Part shown: piece by piece, positions 1-5,212 of the stretch
Position numbering within the stretch: position 1 is the stretch's first letter
How the letters are laid out: every line of letters begins with the position of its first letter
NCBI GenBank assembly: GCA_011049465.1
Contig: DSBP01000198.1
Location: 1 to 13,968, forward strand
Source: a bacterium
GTDB lineage: Bacteria > Oederibacteriota > PGYV01 > DSBP01
Direction of reading: 5' to 3'
DNA length: 13,968 bases
Program-made: the position numbers and the translations under genes
The notes under the pieces: model-generated
Databases searched by the model: none
Seen by the model: only the letters and a program-made list of their open reading frames with translations
Told to the model about the DNA's origin: nothing

Positions 1-1
1 T

Positions 2-88
2 CTTTCAGAGGTGAGATTCTGGTCTGACGGCAAGCTCATTGACGTTCAGAAAGTCAAAAATAGTGACCTCGATAGTGTCCACTTTTAG
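2..88 (+). CDS. C-terminal fragment of an IS transposase (integrase-core type), 5' cut by window edge
   Basis: The frame starting at base 2 is open and ends with TAG at 86-88. It reads LSEVRFWSDGKLIDVQ, continues KVKNSDLDSVHF and then stops. This ending, in which the last codons (VHF plus stop) are written by the terminal repeat GTGTCCACTTTTAG, is what I recall from IS481/IS3-like DDE transposases with an integrase core; the assignment rests on memory of that C-terminal pattern, not on catalytic residues, which lie outside the window. It is the only gene-like feature on the plus strand. Whether the full element is intact cannot be seen. An alternative is an unrelated short open frame, which the matching repeat at 96-109 makes less likely. 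Confidence 0.6.
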   Translation, partial: LSEVRFWSDGKLIDVQKVKNSDLDSVHF

Positions 89-109
89 TTCGTAAAGTGT
101 CCACTTTTA
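74..109. mobile_element. Right end of the insertion sequence: two 14-bp direct repeats
   Basis: AGTGTCCACTTTTA occurs at 74-87 and again at 96-109, 22 bp apart. The first copy overlaps the transposase stop codon and the second probably marks the outer end of the element. Ends of the TGTCCACTTT type are typical of some integrase-core insertion sequences. The left end and any target duplication are outside the window, so the exact boundary is inferred. Confidence 0.5.
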
Positions 110-214
110 AAAAATTGCTAACATTTTTAAAAACTTTTTTTCCGCCTCTTCAATCACACGTTGCGCCCGTGAAAACTTTCTTTCCGTAAATCGAATAATT
201 TTTCCGGTTTTTTC
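107..214 (-). other. Short unassigned stretch with a minus-strand open frame, possible gene remnant
   Basis: Between the IS end and repeat copy A lie about 105 bp that match no repeat in the window. Read on the minus strand they give an open frame (PEKTGKIIRFTERKFSR, then AQRVIEEAEKKFLKMLAIF) that stops at TAA, 107-109, inside the IS terminal repeat. The charged, helical composition looks protein-like, and the frame is lost where copy A begins. It could be the remnant of a gene truncated on one side by the IS and on the other by the repeat. The length is too short to rule out chance, and I recognise no family. Confidence 0.2.
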
Positions 215-215
215 A

Positions 216-478
216 GGCTGCTAAACAACCATTGCCATAACACACACTATCACAGGACGGGGCTGGTAGCGGAAAATTTCGTCGAGAACACAGGGCGCGT
301 CTGTGCTGTGCGCTATTCAACGCCATCCCAAACATCAAAGCACACCAGCCTTCAATCCGGCCTAAAACCCGCGCAAGCCTAATCGCGCATATTCACGAGT
401 CAACAAACGAACAGGCTCACCGCCGATGTAAATCGGCGAAATTTCTCCGCTGCCTGCCCCGTCCCACCTCAAGTAAGG
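216..478 (+). repeat. 255-bp dispersed repeat, copy A (candidate structured RNA)
   Basis: The core 216-470 begins GGCTGCTAAACAACC and ends CCCACCTC. It matches copies B and C with no indels (about 23 substitutions against B by hand count). A long-range helix joins 255-263 (GGACGGGGC) to 456-464 (GCCCCGTCC), 265-273 to 446-454 with one G-U pair, and 274-279 to 439-444, with a T-T mismatch at 264/455 and a bulged C at 445. Inside it lie a 5-bp hairpin, 397-401 with 414-418, and a perfect 7-bp hairpin, 421-427 with 432-438, capped by GTAA. A small hairpin at 467-478 follows the core. Similarity to copy B also extends a few bases upstream (CCGGTTTTT near 205). The copy lies antisense to csp and just before a terminator that works on both strands, so a plus-strand RNA from here could end near 556. 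Function unknown. Confidence 0.85.
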
Positions 479-522
479 TACTGAAAGACAAGACGCTTAG
501 ACGGGGATGAACCCCGTTAAAC

Positions 523-556
523 AAAAAACCCGGCGTATAAACCGCCGGGTTTTTTT
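523..556. terminator. Bidirectional rho-independent terminator, downstream of csp
   Basis: CCCGGCG at 529-535 pairs with CGCCGGG at 543-549 across a 7-nt loop. The stem is flanked by A6 at 523-528 and T7 at 550-556, so a U-tract follows the hairpin on either strand. It starts 19 bp after the csp stop and is the obvious csp terminator. The same structure would end plus-strand transcripts that cross repeat copy A. A separate small hairpin at 501-517 (ACGGGG, 5-nt loop, CCCCGT) has no T-run and is not called. Confidence 0.9.
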
Positions 557-574
557 ATTGTGAAGACCCTTTTT

Positions 575-778
575 TCAGGAAGCCTTCTGCACGTTTGACG
601 CCTGCGGCCCTTTTGCGCCTTCGACTATGTCAAACGTTACGGCCTCCCCTTCTTTGAGGGTCTTGAATCCGTCCATCTGAATAGCGTCATAATGCACAAA
701 TACATCCTTTCCGCCCTCCTGCTCAATGAAACCATAGCCCTTCTTTTCATTGAACCACTTCACTTTTCCTGTTGCCAT
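575..778 (-). CDS. csp: Cold-shock domain protein (CspA family)
   Basis: This 67-residue protein is a complete single cold-shock domain, a five-stranded OB fold that binds single-stranded RNA and DNA and acts in the cytoplasm as an RNA chaperone. It starts MATGKVKWFNEKKGYGFIEQ. RNP1 is visible as KGYGFI at about residues 13-18 and RNP2 as VFVHY at about 26-30. The length is normal for the family. The ATG at 776-778 is preceded by AGGAGGT at 788-794 with 9-nt spacing, so the start is secure. It is monocistronic: a sigma-70 promoter lies upstream and a strong terminator follows. The roughly 60-nt leader is shorter than the long thermosensing leader of E. coli cspA, so cold induction is not implied by the sequence. 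Confidence 0.95.
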   Translation of the reverse strand: MATGKVKWFNEKKGYGFIEQEGGKDVFVHYDAIQMDGFKTLKEGEAVTFDIVEGAKGPQASNVQKAS

Positions 779-845
779 AAACCCGCTACCTCCTGAAACT
801 TGAAATTTATGCGGAAACCGGAGCCCCGCATCTCAATATATAAAA

Positions 846-873
846 AGTATAGCAAATGAAAACCCATAGTCAA
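846..873 (-). promoter_or_regulatory. Sigma-70 type promoter of csp
   Basis: On the minus strand TTGACT (868-873) and TATACT (846-851) are separated by 16 bp, close to the -35/-10 consensus. A start near 839 would leave a leader of about 60 nt that contains the AGGAGGT ribosome binding site at 788-794. The promoter lies outside the repeat mosaic, which begins at about 911. Confidence 0.75.
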
Positions 874-972
874 GATTTTTTTGGATTTCGCGGCAAACAA
901 CTGAAAGATAGTTTAAATTTGGAATTTGCAATTTGCAAGTGGACGACAAAAAGAAACGAACCGGTTTTTGCC

Positions 973-1234
973 GGCTGCTAAACAACCTTTGCCATAACAC
1001 ACACTGACGCAGGACGGGGCTGGTAGCGGAAAATTTCGTCGAGAACTCAGGGCGCGTCTGTGTTGTGCGCTATTCAACGCCATCCCAAACATCAATGCAC
1101 TTCAGCGGTGAAGACGCCCTAAAACCAGCGCAAGCCTAATCGCGCATATTCACGAGTCAATAGATGACCGGGCTCGCCGCCGATGTAAATCGGCGAAATT
1201 TCTCCGCTGCCTGCCCCGGCCCACCTCCAGTGAG
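973..1234 (+). repeat. 255-bp dispersed repeat, copy B (candidate structured RNA)
   Basis: The core is 973-1227, the same length as copies A and C. The long helix pairs 1012-1020 with 1213-1221 (one A-G mismatch where copy A has A-T), 1022-1030 with 1203-1211, and 1031-1036 with 1196-1201, again with the bulged C at 1202. The internal hairpin 1154-1158 with 1171-1175 has a U-G pair at the same place as copy A. The 7-bp hairpin with the GTAA loop at 1178-1195 is unchanged. In the variable block, CTTCA-GCGG-TGAAG (1104-1117) makes a local hairpin not seen in the other copies. CCTC-CAGT-GAGG at 1223-1234 forms the small 3' hairpin. It lies between proS and csp, antisense to both. Confidence 0.85.
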
Positions 1235-1300
1235 GCAATTTACAATTTGGAATTTGCAAGTTGCAAGTGGACGACAAAAAGAAACGAACCGGTTTTTGCC

Positions 1301-1348
1301 GGCTGCTAAACAACCTTTGCCCCAACACCCACTATCGCAGGACGGGGC
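1301..1348 (+). repeat. Truncated 5' fragment of the dispersed repeat
   Basis: GGCTGCTAAACAACCTTTGCC at 1301 onward matches the first 48 bp of copy B, ending at GACGGGGC (1341-1348). It keeps only the 5' strand of the first helix segment and lacks its partner, so it cannot fold like the full copies. It is the broken second unit of the 328-bp tandem and abuts a MITE-like element. Confidence 0.8.
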
Positions 1349-1365
1349 GGGCAGCATCAAGGAAG

Positions 1366-1503
1366 GCAACTAAAAACTGAAAATTGAAAGTTTAAAGTTA
1401 GTACAAAACCGGAAAACCCGCTTTGGGCGATTCGTGAATCGCCCCTACGAAAACAGCGCATACCATAATTTTAAGTTTTCAATTTTAACTTTTCAGTTTA
1501 TTC
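1366..1503. repeat. MITE-like imperfect palindrome with a REP-like hairpin nested inside, overlapping the 3' end of proS
   Basis: The left arm (about 1376-1404, with GAAAGTTTAAAGTTAGTAC at 1386-1404) and the right arm (about 1470-1503, ending ACTTTTCAGTTTATTCT) are imperfect inverted copies of each other. The same arms occur at 4691-4780, where the centre is only a short GTAC-flanked loop; here the centre is filled by a GC-rich hairpin block (about 1411-1456). No transposase is encoded, so it is a non-autonomous element. Its right end runs past the proS stop codon and supplies the last residues of ProS. Confidence 0.65.
1425..1444. repeat. Short REP-like palindrome (GGGCGATTC, 2-nt centre, GAATCGCCC)
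   Basis: Nine bases pair across a GT centre. It sits in the shared context CCCGCTTTGGGCGATTCG on the left and GAATCGCCCCTAC on the right. The same context recurs at 5104-5156, where 23 extra bases lie in the loop. The hairpin has no T-run on either strand, so it is not a canonical terminator, but it lies 40 bp after proS and could protect the 3' end or slow polymerase. REP-like hairpins of this sequence type are common in environmental genomes (from memory). Confidence 0.7.
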
Positions 1504-3212
1504 TTTCCTTCTTCCACAATTTCCCTGACCCTTTCAAACACAGCGTCTTTATCCAGCAGCTGAAAATCCTTTTCCTTCCGCATCTTCACCTCAACCCTGC
1601 CGTCCTTAAAATTCTTCTCCCCCACCACGACCCTCAGCGGAAAACCCACAAGGTCGGCGTCTTTAAACTTGACGCCCGGAGATATGTCCCTGTCGTCAAG
1701 AATCACATCCACTCCGGCTGCCTTAAGCTTTTCATACAGTTCAACGCAGTAATCATAGCCTTCTTTGTATTTTATGCTCACAGGCACCACCGCCGCCTCA
1801 TACGGCGCTATTGCCATGGGCCATATTATCCCGTTTTCGTCGTGATTTTGTTCTATTGAGGCCGCGGCTATTCTTGTAACCCCTATGCCGTAGCATCCCA
1901 TGACAAACTCTTTTGTTTTTCCCTGCTCGTCAAGAAAAACCGCGTTCATTGCCTTTGAGTATTTGTCCCCGAGGTAAAAGACATGGCCGACCTCTATTCC
2001 CTTCTGAGCCTTTACCTTTCCCCCGCATTTCGGGCAGCTGTCACCCTCTTCTGCCCTTGCGATGTCGGCTGTCATATCCTCTTCAAAATCCCTTCCCCTC
2101 TTAACTCCCGTATAATGATAATCTTTCTCATTGCCGCCGCACACCATCGAAGGCATAACAGCCACGGTATTGTCTATTACAAGTTTTATCCCTTTGTCCT
2201 TGATCCCAACCGGCCCCGCGAACCCTACGGGCGCCCCTGTCTTTTCCTTTATCTCTTCCGCGGACGCGAGGCGTATCTCCGGGGCGCCAAGCGCGTTTTT
2301 CAGTTTTATCTCGTTTATCTCCCTGTCCCCTCTCATCATGGCCGCCGTAAATTTGTTATCCGCGATATAAAAAATTGTCTTTGCCGTATCCTCGGGGGCC
2401 ATCTTAACAAACGCGGCCAGTTCCTCAACTGTGCGTATATCCGGCGTGTGAACCTTTTGCAGTTCTTCCCCCGCGTTGCCCCCTTTTGCCTCAACAATTG
2501 CCGCGGCCTTTTCAACATTTGCCGCGTACTCGCATTTTCCGCAGTAAATTATCGTTTCCTCGCCGGTATCCGCCAGCACCATAAATTCCGCCGACGAACT
2601 CCCGCCTATGGCGCCTGAGTCAGCCTCAACGGGCCTGTAATTAAACCCTATTCTCCGGCAGATTCTCTTATACGCCTCAAACATATTATTGTACGACTTT
2701 AAAGCGCCCTCCTCATCCCTGTCAAAGGAATAGGCGTCTTTCATCATGAATTCCCTGGCGCGCATTATGCCGAAACGCGGCCTTATCTCATCCCTGAATT
2801 TAATCTGTATCTGGTAAAGGTTTACGGGAAGCTGCTTGTATGAATTTATCTGCCTGCGGACAATGTCCGTAATAACCTCTTCGTGGGTGGGACCAAGCCC
2901 CCATTCCTTGTCATGCCTGTCTTTCAGCCTCATCATCTCCTTGCCGTAAAGCTGCCACCTTCCGGTCTCCTGCCACAGTTCTGACGGAGAAAGAACAGGC
3001 ATGAGAAGCTCCTGCGCGCCCGAAGCGTCCATCTCTTCTCTTATTATGTTTGTTATCTTTTTTATAACCCTCCAGCCGAGAGGCAGAAAATCATAGATGC
3101 CGGAACCGACCTTTAAAATCATCCCTGCCCTTATCATCAGCCTGTGGCTGATTGTCTCTGCCTCTTTTGGCGTCTCCCTTACTGTGTTTATCAGGGCATT
3201 TGACCATCTCAT
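1485..3212 (-). CDS. proS: Prolyl-tRNA synthetase, bacterial type with editing domain
   Basis: ProRS charges tRNA-Pro with proline in the cytoplasm. The 575 residues match the usual bacterial (E. coli type) length of about 570. The N-terminal class II core starts MRWSNALINTVRETPKEAET; the motif 2 region shows RDEIRPRFGIMRAREFMMKDA, and motif 3 is GCYGIGVTR. Between them, at roughly residues 220-405, is the INS insertion that hydrolyses mischarged Ala-tRNA-Pro. The C-terminal anticodon-binding domain holds VILDDRDISPGVKFKDADL. The ATG at 3212 follows GGAGG by 5 nt. It lies 12 bp after mgtE, in one operon. The last residues (KNKLKS and stop) are written by a MITE-like repeat, so the original C-terminus was probably changed slightly. 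Confidence 0.97.
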   Translation of the reverse strand: MRWSNALINTVRETPKEAETISHRLMIRAGMILKVGSGIYDFLPLGWRVIKKITNIIREEMDASGAQELLMPVLSPSELWQETGRWQLYGKEMMRLKDRHDKEWGLGPTHEEVITDIVRRQINSYKQLPVNLYQIQIKFRDEIRPRFGIMRAREFMMKDAYSFDRDEEGALKSYNNMFEAYKRICRRIGFNYRPVEADSGAIGGSSSAEFMVLADTGEETIIYCGKCEYAANVEKAAAIVEAKGGNAGEELQKVHTPDIRTVEELAAFVKMAPEDTAKTIFYIADNKFTAAMMRGDREINEIKLKNALGAPEIRLASAEEIKEKTGAPVGFAGPVGIKDKGIKLVIDNTVAVMPSMVCGGNEKDYHYTGVKRGRDFEEDMTADIARAEEGDSCPKCGGKVKAQKGIEVGHVFYLGDKYSKAMNAVFLDEQGKTKEFVMGCYGIGVTRIAAASIEQNHDENGIIWPMAIAPYEAAVVPVSIKYKEGYDYCVELYEKLKAAGVDVILDDRDISPGVKFKDADLVGFPLRVVVGEKNFKDGRVEVKMRKEKDFQLLDKDAVFERVREIVEEGKNKLKS

Positions 3213-3224
3213 ATTAACCTCCGG

Positions 3225-4577
3225 TTATAAGGCTGTTTTTAATATTATCCCCGCAATAATAAAATAAATCATAAGTCCGGTCACGTCAATAACTGTCGTT
3301 AACATGGGGCTGCTGACTACGGCAGGGTCAAGCCTGAATTTTGTAAGGATAAGCGGCAGCATGCTTCCCAGAATATTGGCCCATAAAGTTATGAATATTA
3401 CCGAACAGCCTATGACAGCGCTCATCAGCAGGTTTTCCATCCACAGGTAGCTCATCGCGAATAAGACAGCGGATAAAACAGCGCCAAGCAGAACGCCCAC
3501 AAGAATCTCTTTCTTCATCACCGCGAGCCACTTTCCCGGGCTCACGTCCTCAAGCGCGATTGCTCTTATTATAAGGGTAGAAGACTGTATGGCGGTATTT
3601 CCGCCGGTCCCTATCAGCGCGGGTATAAAAAACGCAAGCGCCACAAATTTGCCGAGCGTATCCTCAAAAAAAGATATGATACTGCCCGCAAAAAAACCGC
3701 CGACGCCGAAAAAAATCAGCCAGACAATCCGCTTTTTAAAAAGCGTCATATAATTCGCCGAGCTGTACTGCGTCTCAAATGGCATAACGCTGGCCGTCTT
3801 CTGCAAATCCTCGCTGACAGCCATGTCTATGACGTCAATGACGTCGTCAATTGTTATGACACCGAGAAGAATATTGTCGGAGTCAACAACCGGCAGGACT
3901 ATAAGGTCATACCTTTTCATGATTCTCGCGGCCTCTTCCTCGTGCGCTGAGGCCGATATTGAAATTACCTTTTCGTCCATTAATGACTCTATCTTTGACA
4001 CGGGCGAAGCAATCACAAGGCTGCTTAAGGATACTTCGTCTATGAGCTTTGAATTTTTATCCGTCACATAAACAATGTTTACTGTCTCGGCTTTTTTGGC
4101 GTTTTTTCTTATGGACGCGATGGCGTTTTTTACGGTCCAGCCGGGTTTAATGGCGACATAGTCAGGCGTCATTCTCCTGCCCACGCTGTTATCGGGATAT
4201 CCCAAAAGCTGCAGCGACTCTTTTCTTACATCAGGAGGAAGGCGGTTCAGTATAGTCTGTGTTATCCTGCCGGGCAGTTCCTCAAAAAACTCGGTTCTGT
4301 CGTCAGGGGAGAGGGACGCCACAATTTTCAGCACATTTTCATCGCCTATCTCATCCAAGAGCCTTGCCTGCGAGTCATAATCAAGCTCGGAAAATACCTC
4401 AGCCGCAAGCTCCCGAGACAAAAGCCTGAAAAGTATAAAAAACTCCTTGTTTTCAAGGTCCTTTATGAGGTCGGCTATGTCGGGAGCGGGCCACATTGAA
4501 AGCACCTCTTTCAGCTCCCGCCAGTTATTGGCCTGTATCAGGTCATTTATCTCGGGCCGCAACAGTTCCTTTAACAC
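3225..4577 (-). CDS. mgtE: MgtE-type magnesium channel/transporter
   Basis: MgtE forms a dimeric inner-membrane Mg2+ channel gated by cytoplasmic Mg2+. The 450-residue length is typical. In order: an MgtE N domain of alpha-helical repeats (about 1-130, with SPDDRTEFFEELPG and RLPPDVRKESLQLLGYP), two CBS domains (about 135-255, with VLPVVDSDNILLGVITIDDV), a connecting helix, and about five membrane segments from residue 285 on. The pore family motifs GTGGNTAIQSSTLIIRAIAL and SSPMLTTVIDVTGLMIYF are present, including the conserved Asp of the DVTG segment. The start is GTG at 4575-4577, supported by AAGGAG 6 nt upstream. A promoter lies 46 bp upstream. The leader is only about 39 nt, too short for a Mg2+ riboswitch. 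Confidence 0.96.
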   Translation of the reverse strand: MLKELLRPEINDLIQANNWRELKEVLSMWPAPDIADLIKDLENKEFFILFRLLSRELAAEVFSELDYDSQARLLDEIGDENVLKIVASLSPDDRTEFFEELPGRITQTILNRLPPDVRKESLQLLGYPDNSVGRRMTPDYVAIKPGWTVKNAIASIRKNAKKAETVNIVYVTDKNSKLIDEVSLSSLVIASPVSKIESLMDEKVISISASAHEEEAARIMKRYDLIVLPVVDSDNILLGVITIDDVIDVIDMAVSEDLQKTASVMPFETQYSSANYMTLFKKRIVWLIFFGVGGFFAGSIISFFEDTLGKFVALAFFIPALIGTGGNTAIQSSTLIIRAIALEDVSPGKWLAVMKKEILVGVLLGAVLSAVLFAMSYLWMENLLMSAVIGCSVIFITLWANILGSMLPLILTKFRLDPAVVSSPMLTTVIDVTGLMIYFIIAGIILKTAL

Positions 4578-4622
4578 GATAATCTCCTTAAATTTTGCCT
4601 CAGTTTAACTGATATTTAAAAC

Positions 4623-4651
4623 ACTATACACCAAACTTTTTTAACTAACAA
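4623..4651 (-). promoter_or_regulatory. Sigma-70 type promoter of mgtE-proS
   Basis: On the minus strand TTGTTA (4646-4651) and TATAGT (4623-4628) are 17 bp apart. Transcription from about 4616 would give a 39-nt leader with AAGGAG before the GTG start. The promoter sits at the edge of the repeat mosaic, so mgtE-proS is expressed independently of the long operon upstream. Confidence 0.7.
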
Positions 4652-4662
4652 CCATAAAATGT

Positions 4663-4780
4663 GAGATGGGCAGCAACGGCAAGTTGCAACTGAAAGTTGA
4701 AATTTGAAAGTTTAAAGTTAGTACGAACACAAAGTACGACTTAACTTTAAGCTTTCAGTTTTTACTTTTCAGTTTATTCT
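4663..4780. repeat. MITE-like AT-rich imperfect palindrome (without nested hairpin)
   Basis: The left arm (about 4690-4720, CTGAAAGTTGAAATTTGAAAG then TTTAAAGTTA) pairs imperfectly with the right arm (4740-4775, CTTAACTTTAAGCTTTCAG onward) around GTAC-GAACACAAA-GTAC (4721-4737). The outer ends match the element at 1366-1503: GAAAGTTTAAAGTTAGTAC (4706-4724) and ACTTTTCAGTTTATTCT at the right edge. GGGCAGCA upstream (about 4667) also matches 1350-1357. It directly abuts copy C. Confidence 0.65.
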
Positions 4781-4784
4781 ATCA

Positions 4785-5046
4785 GGCTGCTAAACAACCA
4801 TCGCCCCAGCACACACTGACGCAGGACGGGGTAGGTAGCGGAAAATTTCGTCGAGAACCCAGGGCGCGTCTGTGTCGTGCGCTATTCAACGCCATCCCAA
4901 ACACCCATGCCCTGCATAAGAGTTGCCGCCCTAAAACCCGCGCAAGCCAAATCGCGGCCATTCACGAGCCACTGGATGACCGGGCTCACCGCCGATGTAA
5001 ATCGGCGAAATTTCTCCGCTGCCTGCCCCGGCCCACCTCAGGTGAG
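4785..5046 (+). repeat. 255-bp dispersed repeat, copy C (candidate structured RNA)
   Basis: The core 4785-5039 has the same length as copies A and B, with about 29 substitutions against B by hand count. The long helix pairs 4824-4832 with 5025-5033, 4834-4842 with 5015-5023, and 4843-4848 with 5008-5013. Here the T-T mismatch of A and B becomes A4833-T5024, and a C-G pair becomes U4832-G5025, so pairing is kept. The internal hairpin 4966-4970 with 4983-4987 has C-G where A and B have U-G. The 7-bp GTAA hairpin is at 4990-5007. A perfect CCTCA-GG-TGAGG hairpin closes the 3' side (5035-5046). It fills the gap between rmuC and the mgtE promoter, antisense to both. Confidence 0.85.
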
Positions 5047-5081
5047 GCAATTTACAATTTAGAATTTGCAATTTGCAATTT
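5047..5081. repeat. AT-rich TTTGCAA linker repeat
   Basis: CAATTTACAATTTAGAATTTG followed by CAATTTGCAATTTA is a near copy of the linkers at 1236-1266 and 917-939. It starts directly at the 3' edge of copy C, as the linker at 1236 does after copy B. Copy A lacks it: its 3' flank instead shares CTGAAAGACAA (481-491) with 5092-5102 beyond this linker. Confidence 0.6.
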
Positions 5082-5110
5082 AATACGACCCCTGAAAGAC
5101 AACCCGCTTT

Positions 5111-5153
5111 GGGCGATTCGTCCTTCGGTAAACTCAGGACAAGTGAATCGCCC
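5111..5153. repeat. REP-like hairpin, long form with 23-nt insertion in the loop
   Basis: GGGCGATTC (5111-5119) pairs with GAATCGCCC (5145-5153). Compared with the short form at 1425-1444, 23 extra bases sit in the centre, and they themselves bring GTCCT (5120-5124) opposite AGGAC (5136-5140), making a longer stacked hairpin. It lies about 60 bp after rmuC, with no T-run, so it may act as a 3'-end stabiliser or be only a mobile palindrome. The remaining DNA up to 5212 shows nothing else clear. Confidence 0.65.
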
Positions 5154-5212
5154 CTACAAAAACAACACATCGTTATTCAATTTTTGTTTTTTGCAGGCTG
5201 CTGCCCCGGCTC

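Larger units (their letters stand above)
911..1350 (+). repeat. 328-bp direct tandem duplication containing copy B and a truncated further copy
   Basis: Bases 921-1020 recur at 1249-1348 with a constant offset of 328 bp: GGAATTTGCA at 921 and 1249, GGACGAC at 941 and 1269, GGCTGCTAAA at 973 and 1301, GACGGGGC at 1013 and 1341. The unit holds an AT-rich TTTGCAA linker, a purine-rich stretch, a CCGGTTTTTGCCGG motif and copy B of the dispersed repeat. The second unit stops matching after 1348. The AT-rich linker itself also follows copy C (5047-5081), so the duplication may reflect recombination between linkers. Confidence 0.85.

Noticed and set aside
501..517. Hairpin ACGGGG-ATGAA-CCCCGT as a terminator
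   Set aside because: No T-run follows on either strand; a clear terminator lies next to it at 523-556.
941..976. CCGG-CAAAAA-CCGG followed by a T-rich stretch on the minus strand, as a proS terminator
   Set aside because: The stem is only 4 bp and the T-run is interrupted; the sequence is part of the duplicated repeat unit (also at 1269-1304).
216..1350. CRISPR array
   Set aside because: Repeat units are 255-328 bp, without short regular repeats or spacers, and no cas genes are seen.
1434..1859. Plus-strand open frames overlapping proS and other housekeeping genes
   Set aside because: They lie antisense to well-conserved genes, have no ribosome binding sites and show no family motifs.
4578..4622. 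Mg2+ riboswitch (ykoK) in the mgtE leader
   Set aside because: The predicted leader is only about 39 nt, too short for that fold, and the DNA upstream of the promoter is repeat sequence.
216..5046. OMEGA/HEARO-type guide RNA beside an IscB or TnpB nuclease
   Set aside because: The size and mobility would fit, but no such nuclease gene is in the window and no known conserved motif was recognised; only a search of the wider genome could revive the idea.
4931..5170. Minus-strand open frame inside copy C, with the peptide GEISPIYIGGEP also open in copies A and B
   Set aside because: A peptide of about 34 residues is open in all three copies, and some A-B differences are synonymous. However, B-C differences change many residues, the frame has no good start or ribosome binding site, and inverted repeats explain the conservation better. 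Codon-level tests on many copies would settle it.
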